NCBI GenBank assembly: GCA_023383015.1
Contig: JAHDXW010000016.1
Span: 40,971 to 96,026 of the forward strand
Source: Paracoccaceae bacterium
GTDB taxonomy: Bacteria > Pseudomonadota > Alphaproteobacteria > Rhodobacterales > Rhodobacteraceae
Direction: 5' to 3'
Length of the DNA stretch: 55,056 bases
The notes beneath the pieces were generated by a model, which was given only the letters and a program-made list of their open reading frames with translations, did no database searches and was not told where the DNA came from. Shown piece after piece: positions 26,955-35,814 of this stretch; the first letter of the stretch is position 1, and each line of letters begins with the position of its first letter. A program made the translations under genes and the position numbers.

Positions 26955-27437
26955 ATGCCCCCGCTCGCCCTTGCCCTCGACGGCGACCGCGGCGTGACGA
27001 TCACCCGCCGCTTCGCCGCCCCGCCCGCGGCGCTGTTCCGCGCCCACACCGAGGCGGCGCTGATGCAGCGCTGGATGCTCGGCCCGCCCGGCTGGACGAT
27101 GCCGGTCTGCATCTCCGAGCCCTGGCCGGAAGGCCGGCTGCGGTGCGAGTGGACCGACGGGACGGCGGGCTTCCAGCTGACCGGCATCTATCTGGAGCTC
27201 GATCCCCCGCGGCTGATCCGCCATGTCGAGCGGATGCACCTGCCCGAGCCCACCGCCGACAACCATGTCGAGACCCGCTTCGAGGCTGCGGGCGGGGGCA
27301 CGCGGATGACCCTGCGCATGCTGCTGCCCGACGCCGCCGCCCGCGCCGCGATGCTCCGCTCGGGGATGGAGGTCGGGATGGAGCAGAGCTACGCCCGGAT
27401 CGATCCGCTTCTGCGGGGCAAGGGTGCGGCGGACTGA
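26955..27437 (+). CDS. SRPBCC/AHSA1-domain protein 2
   Basis: 160 aa paralogue of the preceding gene, with the same blocks: ITRRFAAPPAALFRAHTEAAL, WPEGRLRCEWTDG, TGIYLELDPPRLIRHVE, and GMEVGMEQSYARIDPLL. The two genes look like an old tandem duplication. Start at 26955 with AGGAG 8 nt upstream. Last gene of the cassette, convergent with murD. Confidence 0.88.
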   Translation: MPPLALALDGDRGVTITRRFAAPPAALFRAHTEAALMQRWMLGPPGWTMPVCISEPWPEGRLRCEWTDGTAGFQLTGIYLELDPPRLIRHVERMHLPEPTADNHVETRFEAAGGGTRMTLRMLLPDAAARAAMLRSGMEVGMEQSYARIDPLLRGKGAAD

Positions 27438-27623
27438 GCCGCCGGGCATGCGGTCAGGGCGGCGGGCGCGCCGCGGGCTGCCCCCCGGGGCCGGCTGGCC
27501 GCAGGCGGGGGCCGGGCGGGCGAGCGCTGCCCATGCCCGGCGCCGGGGTGGATCGAAGGGGAAGCGGGAGGGTTGCGCGCAGGCGGGGTTGCGGACAGCG
27601 GCGCCCCCTGGGGGCCGCAGCCC
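27438..27623. other. Convergent intergenic region, no gene seen
   Basis: 186 bp of GC-rich sequence between the second SRPBCC gene and murD. Several GC hairpins can form, for example a GCCCCC/GGGGGC stem around 27603-27615, and could end both transcripts. No protein-like reading frame or RNA gene was recognised. Confidence 0.4.
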
Positions 27624-29045
27624 TCACCCCGGGCCGCCGCCCTGCCCGCCGGCCAGCGCCCGGACTTGGGCGGCGAAGTCCTCGCCCCGCTTCTCGAAGT
27701 TCGGGTACTGGTCGAAGCTCGCCGCGGCGGGGGCCAGGAGCACGGTCTCGCCCGGCCGCGCCTCGGCCGCCGCGCGCGCCACCGCCTCGGCCATGGTCCC
27801 GCAGATCTCGTGCGTGGTCGCCCCCAGCTGCAGCGCGAAATCGCGCGCCGAATGGCCGATGAGATAGGCCTTCACCACGCTGCCCAGATGGGGGGCGAGC
27901 GCGGCGATTCCGCCCTCCTTGCCCAGCCCGCCGGCGATCCAGCGGATCGCGGGAAAGGCCGCGAGCGCCTTGGCCGCGGCATCGACGTTGGTCGCCTTGG
28001 AGTCGTTGACGAAGCGCACCCCTCCGATCTCGGCCACGAGCTGGCTGCGGTGGGGCAGGCCGGCGAAGCTTGCGAAGGCGGCCTCGATGGCCTTGGGTGC
28101 GACGCCGAGGGCACGCGTTGCCGCCCAGGCGGCGCAGGCGTTCTGGTGGTTGTGGGCACCCGGCAGGCCGGCGACGGCGCGCAGGTCGACCGCCGCCACC
28201 TGGCGGCCCTTGCGCCATTCGGCCAGAAACCCCTTGCGCGCGAAGACCGACCAGCCCGGCCCGTCGAGCTTCTGGCCGGACGAGATACGGATCACCCGCT
28301 CGTCCCCGGGCGCCTCGGCCAGCGCCGCGGCCAGGAACCGCCCCTCGGTCTCGTCGACGCCGATCACCGCCCGGTCGGGCCCGCCGATGGTGAACAGCCG
28401 CGCCTTGGCGGCAAAGTAGCCCCCCGGGCCGCCGTGCCGGTCCAGGTGGTCGGGCGAGAGGTTGGTGAACACCGCGACGTCGGGGGTCAGCGCCCGGGCG
28501 AGTTCGGTCTGGTATGAGGAGAGCTCGAGCACGATCACCGCCCCGTCGCCCGGCGGGTCGAGGTCGAGCACGCCGCGGCCGATGTTGCCGGCCATCTGCG
28601 CCGGCCGGCCGGCAGCGCGCAGGATGTGGTGGATCAGGGCCGTGGTCGTCGACTTGCCGTTCGATCCGGTGACCGCGACGACCCGCGGCGGGCTGTCGAG
28701 CCGGCCCCAGTCGGCCAGTCCAAGCGAGCGGAAGAAGAGGCCGATGTCGTTGTCGATCGGCAGGCCTAGATCGAGGGCGCGGGCGATCACCGGATGGGGT
28801 GCCGGGTAGAGGTGGGGAATGCCCGGCGACACGACCAGCAGGGCGGCACCGTCAAGCCCGCGCGGCCGGGAGAGGTCGGTGAACGCGAAGCCGTCGGCCC
28901 CGGCCCTCTCCCGGGCCTCGGCGCTGTCGTCCCAGGCGAGCGGTTCGGCGCCGCCGGCCGCGAGCGCACGCAGCGTCGCCAGCCCCGACCGGCCGAGCCC
29001 CAGGACCGCGACCCGCCGCCCCTCGTAGCCCCTGACCGGAATCAT
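27624..29045 (-). CDS. murD: UDP-N-acetylmuramoyl-L-alanine--D-glutamate ligase
   Basis: 473 aa. Adds D-Glu to UDP-MurNAc-L-Ala. N-terminal Rossmann motif [20 protein letters not shown] loop [13 protein letters not shown] (about 124-136), the conserved LELSSYQTE, and the substrate region NDSKATN. Start ATG at 29045. It is isolated from mraY upstream by six accessory genes and from ftsW downstream by an antisense cassette, instead of the usual mraY-murD-ftsW run. Confidence 0.97.
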   Translation of the reverse strand: MIPVRGYEGRRVAVLGLGRSGLATLRALAAGGAEPLAWDDSAEARERAGADGFAFTDLSRPRGLDGAALLVVSPGIPHLYPAPHPVIARALDLGLPIDNDIGLFFRSLGLADWGRLDSPPRVVAVTGSNGKSTTTALIHHILRAAGRPAQMAGNIGRGVLDLDPPGDGAVIVLELSSYQTELARALTPDVAVFTNLSPDHLDRHGGPGGYFAAKARLFTIGGPDRAVIGVDETEGRFLAAALAEAPGDERVIRISSGQKLDGPGWSVFARKGFLAEWRKGRQVAAVDLRAVAGLPGAHNHQNACAAWAATRALGVAPKAIEAAFASFAGLPHRSQLVAEIGGVRFVNDSKATNVDAAAKALAAFPAIRWIAGGLGKEGGIAALAPHLGSVVKAYLIGHSARDFALQLGATTHEICGTMAEAVARAAAEARPGETVLLAPAAASFDQYPNFEKRGEDFAAQVRALAGGQGGGPG

Positions 29046-29124
29046 GCTGCGCCTCCGCCGGCCGCCTCTGCCGGTCGAGCATCGCCCGCCCGCCGGCGGC
29101 CCGCAAGGTACCCCGCGGGGCCGC

Positions 29125-31338
29125 TCAGCGGCCGGGCGCCGGGCCGGGGGCGGGAACGGCGGGACCGCCCGACTGCCAGAAGGCGGCCAGGCGCTTCATG
29201 TCCGGCGCCCCTGCCGCGGTGGCCGCCCGGGCCGCGGCGGCGATGCGGGCGAAATCCTCGTCGCTCACATGCCATGACATCGACGCCCGTTCGCTGCAGG
29301 TGAAGGTGACCACCTCGACGAAGTCGCGCCCGAGCTGGCGCCAGCCCCCGGGCGGCGGCGGTGCGCCGGCCGCGGCCTCCTGCAGGGCAAGCCCGTAGAG
29401 CTCGCGCGTCAGCCGCAGCAGTTCGCGGTTGCGGAAGGTCTGCGAGGAGGCGCGCGCGGCGAACATCCCCTGCAGCGGGCTGGTCAGCCACCACAGCAGC
29501 CGCCCGACCGGGCCGGTCTGGTCGGCGGGGCTCGTATCGGGGAAGGCGCGGACGGCGATCACCACCACCCCGCCGCAGTTGCGCACCACCCAGTCGCGCA
29601 CGTCCGCGCCGTTCAGCAGCCCGGTCGCCGCGTCGATGCCGTAGTTGTCGTAATAGCCGGCGTCGACCACGCGGCGGTGCGGGCGGGTCGGCAGCGAGAC
29701 CGCCGGGCTGACATAGGGGAAGGTTGCCGACAGCCGCGCCGCGGTGGCCACCGTCATCCCGTCCGCGGGATGGTGGGCCGCGGGCAGGACGCGGAACAGC
29801 TCGGCCGAATGCGTGTCGATGTCCTCGGTGGCGTAGTGCCGGCGGATGTCGGCGAGGTCGAGGTTGGAGATGAAGAGCGGCGCGCCGCTCTCCACCAGCA
29901 TCGGCGAGAAGAGGAGCGAGGGCCGCAGCCCGCGCTCCTCTTCCTCGCGGAGCAGGGCGAAGGGCCTCATCAGCGTCCGCCACTGCGCCTCGAGCACCCG
30001 GCCGCGGTCGGCTTCAACCGGGAAGGGCCAGAGGATGTGGCCGAGGTCGCGCACCAGCCGCCAGGCGACGGCCGAGAGGCTGTCGCGCGGCACCGGCACC
30101 GGCCGCGGGCGGGGCGCGGGCATGCTTGGCGGAGCGACTTGGGAGGACTGGGTCTGGTAGGCGAGGATGTCGTCCGAGAGCAGTTCGACAAGCGGCCTGG
30201 CGCCGGCGCCGGCGGCGACCCGCGCCGACTGCTCGGCCAGATAAGCGCCTGCGACCATCCCGCCCGAGGCGCCGGCGATGAAGCGGATCGAGTCGGTCAG
30301 GCCGTCGAGCGCGTCGGTGTCGCCCTCGGCAGCATCCTGCCCGGTCGCCCGGCGGTGGCGCGGATCGTGCCGCGCCAGCCCGTCCAGGACCGCGGCGGTC
30401 CAGAAGCTGGCCCGGTAGGCCCCGCCCGAGACCGCCAGCACCACGAGCCGGGGCTTGCCGCCCTCTCCGGCCGGGACGGCGGCGCGCGGCTTCCATGCCG
30501 CAAGCACGGAGGCGGGCGCCAGAAGGTTGGCGGCGCCGGCGGCCTCCGGCGCCCCGGTGCCGATCGGGGTGTCGTAGCTGGCCGCGGGAATCCCGGGGAT
30601 GCGGTAGCGGAACGCGGTAAGGCGCCAGGACAGGACGATGCCGGCCGCGGCCGCCAGCACCACCGGCGGGCCGAACGGCAGCGCCGCCAGCCATGCCACG
30701 AGCGCGGTCAGGAAGATCAGCAGCATGAACCAGGCCGCGCAGGTCTGGGTCCAGTACCGCACCGTCACCACCAGCCCGGCCAGCGCCAGGATGAGCGGCT
30801 TGCCGGCGGCCACGGCGGCGCCCGGCAGCCACCTTGCGGCCGCGGCCTCGCCGGGCCAGCCCAGCCCCAGAAGCCACGACACGGCCAGCATGACGACGAG
30901 CCCGGCGGCCGCGCCGAGAAGCCGCCGCCGCCGCTCGCCGGGCTTGCGCCCGAGCCCGGGCGCGCCGCCCCACCGGGCCATGGCAAGCGCCAGCAGGGCC
31001 AGCACGATCCAGCCCGGGGCGGGAACGGACCAGCCGCCGGGCGGCGGCAGGGCGGGCGGCGGCAGCACGCCCGAGAGGTGCAGCAGGACGCCCGCCCAGA
31101 GGGTGAACAGCGTCACCGAAGAGAAGGCGGGGCTGAGGAGCACGCCCCAGCGCGCGCCGCCAGCGATGGCGTCGGCATGCGCCCGCTGCTCGCGGAAGAT
31201 CTCGTGCATGCCGATGCCGTGGCCGAGCTGGCCGCGCATCACCAGCACCGTCAGCGCCAGCGCCGCCAGCGCCGCGACATGGCCGGGGTCCAGCCGCACC
31301 GCAAGGGCCCACGCCCCCTCGAGGATGCCTGCCCCCAT
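29125..31338 (-). CDS. Membrane-anchored patatin-like phospholipase
   Basis: 737 aa. The first ~270 residues hold six or seven hydrophobic segments (for example [54 protein letters not shown]). The C-terminal part is a patatin domain: the oxyanion loop [11 protein letters not shown] near 306, the nucleophile in [10 protein letters not shown] near 360, and the catalytic Asp in [11 protein letters not shown] near 575, i.e. a Ser-Asp dyad of lipid acyl hydrolases. The start at 31338 has GGAGGG about 7 nt upstream; a GTG 15 nt earlier is possible. It is last in the accessory block between mraY and murD. The lipid substrate is unknown. Confidence 0.82.
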   Translation of the reverse strand: MGAGILEGAWALAVRLDPGHVAALAALALTVLVMRGQLGHGIGMHEIFREQRAHADAIAGGARWGVLLSPAFSSVTLFTLWAGVLLHLSGVLPPPALPPPGGWSVPAPGWIVLALLALAMARWGGAPGLGRKPGERRRRLLGAAAGLVVMLAVSWLLGLGWPGEAAAARWLPGAAVAAGKPLILALAGLVVTVRYWTQTCAAWFMLLIFLTALVAWLAALPFGPPVVLAAAAGIVLSWRLTAFRYRIPGIPAASYDTPIGTGAPEAAGAANLLAPASVLAAWKPRAAVPAGEGGKPRLVVLAVSGGAYRASFWTAAVLDGLARHDPRHRRATGQDAAEGDTDALDGLTDSIRFIAGASGGMVAGAYLAEQSARVAAGAGARPLVELLSDDILAYQTQSSQVAPPSMPAPRPRPVPVPRDSLSAVAWRLVRDLGHILWPFPVEADRGRVLEAQWRTLMRPFALLREEEERGLRPSLLFSPMLVESGAPLFISNLDLADIRRHYATEDIDTHSAELFRVLPAAHHPADGMTVATAARLSATFPYVSPAVSLPTRPHRRVVDAGYYDNYGIDAATGLLNGADVRDWVVRNCGGVVVIAVRAFPDTSPADQTGPVGRLLWWLTSPLQGMFAARASSQTFRNRELLRLTRELYGLALQEAAAGAPPPPGGWRQLGRDFVEVVTFTCSERASMSWHVSDEDFARIAAAARAATAAGAPDMKRLAAFWQSGGPAVPAPGPAPGR

Positions 31339-31462
31339 CGCCGCGCCCTCCACCCCGCCTGCCGCCGCCGTGCCGGGCGCCAGCCACCGGCGCGGCGCGC
31401 AACCGCAGCGCGATCATCGCCGCTTTCGCTCGCCCGGGCAAGCGCGGCCGTGCAGGCCCCGC

Positions 31463-31867
31463 TCAGGCGGAGGCGGAGAGCGCCTGCAGGCAGTCGAGCG
31501 CCTCGGCAGCGCTGGCAGCGGGGACGAAGAGGTGATCGTGGTGGAAGGCCGCGACGATGTTGCAGGCAATACCGCGGGCGGCAAGCGCGCCCGCCACCGC
31601 CGCCGTCAGCCCCACCCCGTCGAGCGCCGAGTTCACGCCAAGCGTGATCCACGCCATCGGCAGGCCCGACAGGCCGGCCTCGGCGGCCGTCGTCTCGGGC
31701 AGCACCAGCGACAGCCCCTCGGCCTCGCGGAAGCTGGCCAGCGCCCGGGGCGCCAGCGCCGCGGCCGCGGTGCCCGCGGGCAGCGTGACGAAGACGTGCC
31801 GGCCCGGCTGCAGGGCCGGGGCCATGGCGGCGACCATGGCCCGCCCGTCGCGGACCGGCCCGGTCAT
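31463..31867 (-). CDS. ACT-domain protein (COG3602-like)
   Basis: 134 aa. Two ACT-like halves: HVFVTLPAG early, then the conserved pattern AWITLGVNSALDGVGLTAAV, ARGIACNIVAAFHHDHLFVP and ALDCLQALS. This is the stand-alone ACT family of unknown function; ACT folds normally bind amino acids. The ATG at 31867 overlaps the methyltransferase stop (ATGA, 4 nt), so translation is coupled. The open frame upstream of the ATG overlaps the methyltransferase and is not real. Confidence 0.82.
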   Translation of the reverse strand: MTGPVRDGRAMVAAMAPALQPGRHVFVTLPAGTAAAALAPRALASFREAEGLSLVLPETTAAEAGLSGLPMAWITLGVNSALDGVGLTAAVAGALAARGIACNIVAAFHHDHLFVPAASAAEALDCLQALSASA

Positions 31868-32649
31868 CGCGGCCGGCGCGCGCGGAAGCGCAGGCGCACG
31901 TAGTCGGCGACCCAGCCGGTCCCGGGCTCGTGCAGCGCCCCGAGCAGCCCCTCGGCCGCGGCCAGCAGCGCCGGCCGTGCGGCCGCTGGCAGGTCGGACA
32001 GGAAGGGGGCGGCGAAGGTCGCCAACCAGCCTGCCATGCCGGTCGGCAGCGGCGTCGGCCGCGGGTGCAGCCCCAGCTCCTCGACCTCGAAGCCGGCTGC
32101 CTCGAGGCGCCGGCGGGCCCGGTCGGGCGACGGGAAATCCCACGGGGCGAGCGCGGCCAGCCCCCTTGCCGCGCGCGCGGCATTGAGCGCCGTCACCACC
32201 GCCGCGACGTTGCCGAACCCGCCCTGCTCGGCGACCAGCCGCCCGCCCGGGGCGAGCGCGTCGAAGACCCGCGACAGGACCAGCGCGGGGTCGCGCATCC
32301 AGTGCAGGGCGGCGTTGGAGAAGACCGCGTCCCAGGGCCCGCCCGGGATCGGGTCGTGCGCATCAGCCGCGATCACCGCCAGGCCGCGCCCGCGCGCCGC
32401 CGCGGCCATGTCGGGATCGGGCTCGAGCCCGGTCACCGCGGCTCCCGCCGCGGCGATCCGGGCCGTCAGCACCCCGTCGCCGCAGCCGAGGTCGAGGATG
32501 CGCTCGCCCGGCCGGGGGTCGAGCAAGGCCAGCGCCGCCCCGCCCAGCGCCGGGACGAAGGGCGCGTTGGCGGCGTAGGCGGCGGCCGACCACTGCTGGC
32601 CGGCGGCCGGTGCGGGCAAGGACGCGGGCACGGGCACGGGCGCGCTCAC
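31864..32649 (-). CDS. Class I SAM-dependent methyltransferase (Tam-like)
   Basis: 261 aa with a GTG start overlapping the stop of the upstream exported-protein gene (GTGA, 4 nt). SAM motif ILDLGCGDGVLTARIAAAG near residue 50, acidic motif LEPDPDMAA, and FSNAALHWM, the pattern of trans-aconitate and small-molecule O-methyltransferases. The substrate cannot be told. Its tight coupling to the exported proteins on one side and the ACT gene on the other suggests one functional unit. Confidence 0.85.
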   Translation of the reverse strand: MSAPVPVPASLPAPAAGQQWSAAAYAANAPFVPALGGAALALLDPRPGERILDLGCGDGVLTARIAAAGAAVTGLEPDPDMAAAARGRGLAVIAADAHDPIPGGPWDAVFSNAALHWMRDPALVLSRVFDALAPGGRLVAEQGGFGNVAAVVTALNAARAARGLAALAPWDFPSPDRARRRLEAAGFEVEELGLHPRPTPLPTGMAGWLATFAAPFLSDLPAAARPALLAAAEGLLGALHEPGTGWVADYVRLRFRARRPR

Positions 32650-33206
32650 GGCGCCTGGTACATCACGCTCAGCATCCGGTCGCTGAGGCGTGCGTCGCCC
32701 TGGACCGAGTTGCTGGCATAGCGGAAGTGGATCGAGATCTGCCGCGCCGGTTTGCGTCCGACCGCGAAATGCCACTGGAAGCTGTGCGCCTCCAAGAAGA
32801 AGCCCTTGTCGCTGCAGAGCACGATGTTGTTGAAGTCGCCCAGGCCGGGGACGCGCACCCCGTCGACCCGCGCCTCCACCAGCACCGCCGCGGCCTCGCC
32901 GGAAGCGTCAGGGCCGGCCTGGCATTCGGCGGTGAAGGTGATGACCATGTGCGACCGCCGGCGAGCCCTGATGTCGAGCACCATGTCGGGCACCGGGACG
33001 AAGGTCGTCGAGCGCGTGGTCGCCGGGCCCTCGGCGAACACCGAGGCGACCCGGCCGATCGCGCTGTCGAAGCTCGTCGCCTCTGCCGCCGCCTCCCCGC
33101 TGCCGGGGCCCGCGCGTCCCGCCGGGTCGAATGCCCGCGCCGGGGCCGCCGCCGCAATCGCCAGCGCCACCAGCGCACCGGCCGCAATCTTGCCTTTCGG
33201 TGTCAT
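32646..33206 (-). CDS. Exported two-cysteine protein, paralogue C (unrecognised family)
   Basis: 186 aa. I do not recognise the family. Signal peptide at 1-25 (KGKIAAGALVALAIAAAAPARA, AxA-type cleavage). The mature domain has RRRSHMVITFTAEC (C95) and IVLCSDKGFFLEAHSF (C131); these are the only cysteines. It ends with ISIHFRYAS and LSDRMLSVMY. Alternating hydrophobic pattern suggests a beta-rich periplasmic domain with one disulfide. Start chosen at 33206 (MTPKG) because AAGGG is 6 nt upstream of it but abuts the ATG at 33212. It is the third of three tandem paralogues, and its stop overlaps the methyltransferase start. Confidence 0.8.
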   Translation of the reverse strand: MTPKGKIAAGALVALAIAAAAPARAFDPAGRAGPGSGEAAAEATSFDSAIGRVASVFAEGPATTRSTTFVPVPDMVLDIRARRRSHMVITFTAECQAGPDASGEAAAVLVEARVDGVRVPGLGDFNNIVLCSDKGFFLEAHSFQWHFAVGRKPARQISIHFRYASNSVQGDARLSDRMLSVMYQAP

Positions 33207-33311
33207 CGTCATCCCTTGGTTGTCGGTGCCGTCGGAAAGCAACATGCGCCACGGCAGCGGCCACCGGCCGGCCGCCGGGGGGGGGCGGCGCGCCGCCTCC
33301 GGCCGCCGCGA

Positions 33312-33866
33312 TCAGCGCGCGGAGTCGTAGTCGATGCGCAGCACCCGGTCGGCAAGCAGCCCGTCGCCGTTGCTGCCGGGGAAGTATGCTGCCTCGACGC
33401 TCACCTCGCGCCTGCGCTTGGCGGCAACCGGGACCACCCACGTGAAGCTGTGGGTCTCGACGTAGAACTGCTTGTTGGAGCACAGCAGCAGGTCGGCCGG
33501 GCCGGGAGCGGGGTCGCCGTCGACAAGCACCCGGACGCGCACGGCGGCATTGCTGTCCGGATCGTTCGGCCGGGCCACGCATTCGGCGGTGAAGGTGACG
33601 ATCAGGTTGCTGCGACGCTCGGCGAAGACGCTGGCCGACATCCCCGGTACCGCCTCGTACTCGTTCGACTCGAAAGTGAAGACGTCGTCGGCCGTCACCA
33701 CGATGTAGTCGCCGGCACTGCCACGGGAGGTGACCGCGGCCTCCGGCGCGCCGGTGCCGGGTGCGGTGCTGTCCTGCGCTGCCGCCGCGGTGGACAGGAC
33801 CCCCAGCAGGCCTGCCATGGCCATGCCGACCGCCCCGTGGGCCATCCGTGAAGTACGCTCTCGCAT
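33312..33866 (-). CDS. Exported two-cysteine protein, paralogue B (unrecognised family)
   Basis: 184 aa. Signal peptide at about 1-30 (GAVGMAMAGLLGVLSTAAAAQ). The mature part repeats the family blocks: ERRSNLIVTFTAEC (C96), LLLCSNKQFYVETHSFTW (C129), and LLADRVLRIDY at the end; again exactly two cysteines. It differs most from the other two in the IHFRYA block (here VEAAYFPG). Start at 33866 with GAGGAG 5 nt upstream. A 9-bp inverted repeat lies 46-73 nt upstream of the start. Confidence 0.8.
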   Translation of the reverse strand: MRERTSRMAHGAVGMAMAGLLGVLSTAAAAQDSTAPGTGAPEAAVTSRGSAGDYIVVTADDVFTFESNEYEAVPGMSASVFAERRSNLIVTFTAECVARPNDPDSNAAVRVRVLVDGDPAPGPADLLLCSNKQFYVETHSFTWVVPVAAKRRREVSVEAAYFPGSNGDGLLADRVLRIDYDSAR

Positions 33867-33911
33867 CTCGCTCCTCGCATTCCTGCCCGCGCCCGGCCGC
33901 GGCGCCGACAG

Positions 33912-33939
33912 GTTGCACGCAGGCCGGTCCGCGTGCAAC
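33912..33939 (-). promoter_or_regulatory. Perfect 9-bp inverted repeat upstream of paralogue B
   Basis: GTTGCACGC and GCGTGCAAC separated by 10 nt, in the 145-bp gap between paralogues A and B. It could be an operator for a dimeric regulator, or a hairpin that separates the expression of the two genes. No T-run follows on either strand. Confidence 0.45.
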
Positions 33940-34011
33940 GGGCGAATTCGTGCCCCCGGGGGCGGCGGCCGGGCGGCGGCGGCCGACCGCCGTGCCCGCC
34001 GCCGGGTGCGG

Positions 34012-34590
34012 TCAGTACGGGGCGTAGAAGACGTCGAGAATGCGGTCGGCCAGCTCGGCCCGGCCGCCATCGGGCCCGGCGTAGCGGAAATGGATTGTCA
34101 CCTCGTTCGTCACCCGCCGCCCGACCGGATGCACCCAGCGGAAGCTGTGGCTCTCGAAGAACGCCTCCTTGTCGGCGCAGAAGACGATGTTGTCGCCCTC
34201 GCCCACGCCCTGCACCCGCTCGCCGTTCACCCGCGCCTCGACGAGCACGGCCACCGCCGAGTCGGGGTGCGTGTCGGGCGGATAGGGCTTGCACTCGGCG
34301 GTGAAGGAGATCACCAACTGGCTGCGGCGCAGGGCCCTGACCATCAGCACCATCCCCGCGACCGGCTCGTAGGTCGTGCTCGAGGTGACGGCCGCGCCGC
34401 CCTCTCCCGACACTGCGGCAAAGGCGGCGATCGCGCCCCGGCTGCTGATCTCCTTGCCGGCCGCGCCGGCGGCGGCACCCTCGCCGCCGTCATCGCCCAG
34501 GCCCTGCGCCGGCACCGGCGCCAGGGCAAACGCGACGGCCGCGACGGCTACGGCAGGACTCCGCATCCAGTTCGGTCCGGGCCCGTCCAT
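34012..34590 (-). CDS. Exported two-cysteine protein, paralogue A (unrecognised family)
   Basis: 192 aa. Signal peptide with a hydrophobic core (SPAVAVAAVAFALAPVPAQG) ending near residue 30. Family blocks: LRRSQLVISFTAEC (C100), IVFCADKEAFFESHSFRW (C138), VTIHFRYAG and LADRILDVFY; only two cysteines. Closest of the three to paralogue C. Start at 34590 with GGGGAGG 7 nt upstream; a second ATG at 34566 would give a shorter n-region. First of the three tandem copies, 141 bp downstream of mraY, so it could be read from the dcw transcript. Confidence 0.8.
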   Translation of the reverse strand: MDGPGPNWMRSPAVAVAAVAFALAPVPAQGLGDDGGEGAAAGAAGKEISSRGAIAAFAAVSGEGGAAVTSSTTYEPVAGMVLMVRALRRSQLVISFTAECKPYPPDTHPDSAVAVLVEARVNGERVQGVGEGDNIVFCADKEAFFESHSFRWVHPVGRRVTNEVTIHFRYAGPDGGRAELADRILDVFYAPY

Positions 34591-34731
34591 GGCACACCTC
34601 CCCTGTCCGGTTGCCCCGGATGACGGAGGATCCTGCGCGGGCGCGGCCCGGCATCGCGCCACCCGCGGGCAACGCAGGCGGAATCCTGCGCCTACGCCGT
34701 CGCGCCGTCAACGCCCTCCGGGGTCGCCGGC

Positions 34732-35814
34732 CTAGCGCAGCTTCAAGGTCGCCAGCCCGACCAGGGCAAGGATGAGCGAGATGATCCAGAAGCGGATGAC
34801 GATCTGCGGCTCGGCCCAGCCCTTCTTCTCGAAATGGTGGTGGATGGGCGCCATCAGGAAGACCCGGCGGCCGGTGCGCTTGAAGTAGAGCACCTGGATG
34901 ATGACCGAGAGCGCCTCGACCACGAACAGGCCGCCGACGATCGCCAGCACGATCTCGTGCTTGGTGACCACCGCGATCGCGCCGAGCGCGCCGCCCAGCG
35001 CCAGCGAGCCGGTATCGCCCATGAACACCGCGGCGGGCGGGGCGTTGTACCACAGGAACCCCAGCCCGCCGCCGATCAGCCCGGCGGTGAAGATCAGGAG
35101 CTCGCCGGTCCCGGGCACGTAGTGGACGTCCAGATACTGGGTGAAGTCGACCCGGCCGACGGCGTAGGCGATGATGCCGAGCGCGCCCGCGGCGATCATC
35201 GCCGGCATGATGGCCAGCCCGTCCAGCCCGTCGGTGAGGTTGACCGCGTTTGCCGCGCCGACGATCACGACCATGGCGAAGGGCACGAAGAACCAGCCGA
35301 GGTCGATCAGCAGGTTCTTGAACACCGGCACGGCCAGCTGGCCCGACAGTGCCGCGGGATGGTGGGCCGCGGCCACCCATGCCGCCACCGCCGCAACCGC
35401 GAGCCCCAGGGCGAAGCGCAGCCGGCTGGAGACGCCCCTGCTCGACTGCCGCGTCACCTTGGCATAGTCGTCGGCGAAGCCGATCAGCCCGAAGCTGGCG
35501 GTGACGCCCAGCACGATCCAGACATAGACGTTGTCCAGTCGCGCCCACAGCAGCGTCGCGACGAGCAGCGCCCCGAGGACCAGCAGCCCCCCCATCGTCG
35601 GCGTGCCGGCCTTGGCGAAATGGGTCTGCGGCCCGTCGGCACGGATCGGCTGGCCCTTCTTCTGGCGCACCCGCAGCAGGTCGATCAGCGGCCGGCCGAA
35701 CAGGAAGCCGAACACCAGCGCCGTCAGCATCGCCCCGCCGGCGCGGAAGGTGATGTAGCGGAACAGGTTCAGCCCGCCCCCGAAGCCAAGGGACTCGGCC
35801 ATCCAGTACAGCAT
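34732..35814 (-). CDS. mraY: Phospho-N-acetylmuramoyl-pentapeptide transferase
   Basis: 360 aa with ten membrane helices. Makes lipid I from UDP-MurNAc-pentapeptide and undecaprenyl phosphate. The polyprenyl-phosphate transferase signatures are intact: [61 protein letters not shown] and [12 protein letters not shown] with the conserved His triplet. It starts directly after the murF stop (TGAATG). Confidence 0.97.
   Translation of the reverse strand: MLYWMAESLGFGGGLNLFRYITFRAGGAMLTALVFGFLFGRPLIDLLRVRQKKGQPIRADGPQTHFAKAGTPTMGGLLVLGALLVATLLWARLDNVYVWIVLGVTASFGLIGFADDYAKVTRQSSRGVSSRLRFALGLAVAAVAAWVAAAHHPAALSGQLAVPVFKNLLIDLGWFFVPFAMVVIVGAANAVNLTDGLDGLAIMPAMIAAGALGIIAYAVGRVDFTQYLDVHYVPGTGELLIFTAGLIGGGLGFLWYNAPPAAVFMGDTGSLALGGALGAIAVVTKHEIVLAIVGGLFVVEALSVIIQVLYFKRTGRRVFLMAPIHHHFEKKGWAEPQIVIRFWIISLILALVGLATLKLR

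Noticed and set aside
27438-27623. A small gene in the convergent gap after the second SRPBCC gene
   Set aside because: No frame with a ribosome-binding site and protein-like composition; only GC hairpins are present.
33264-33300. G-run plus GGCGGCGCGCCGCC palindrome between exported paralogues B and C as an operator
   Set aside because: Perfect GC palindromes of this kind are common by chance at this base composition; without flanking AT-containing arms it is not distinctive.
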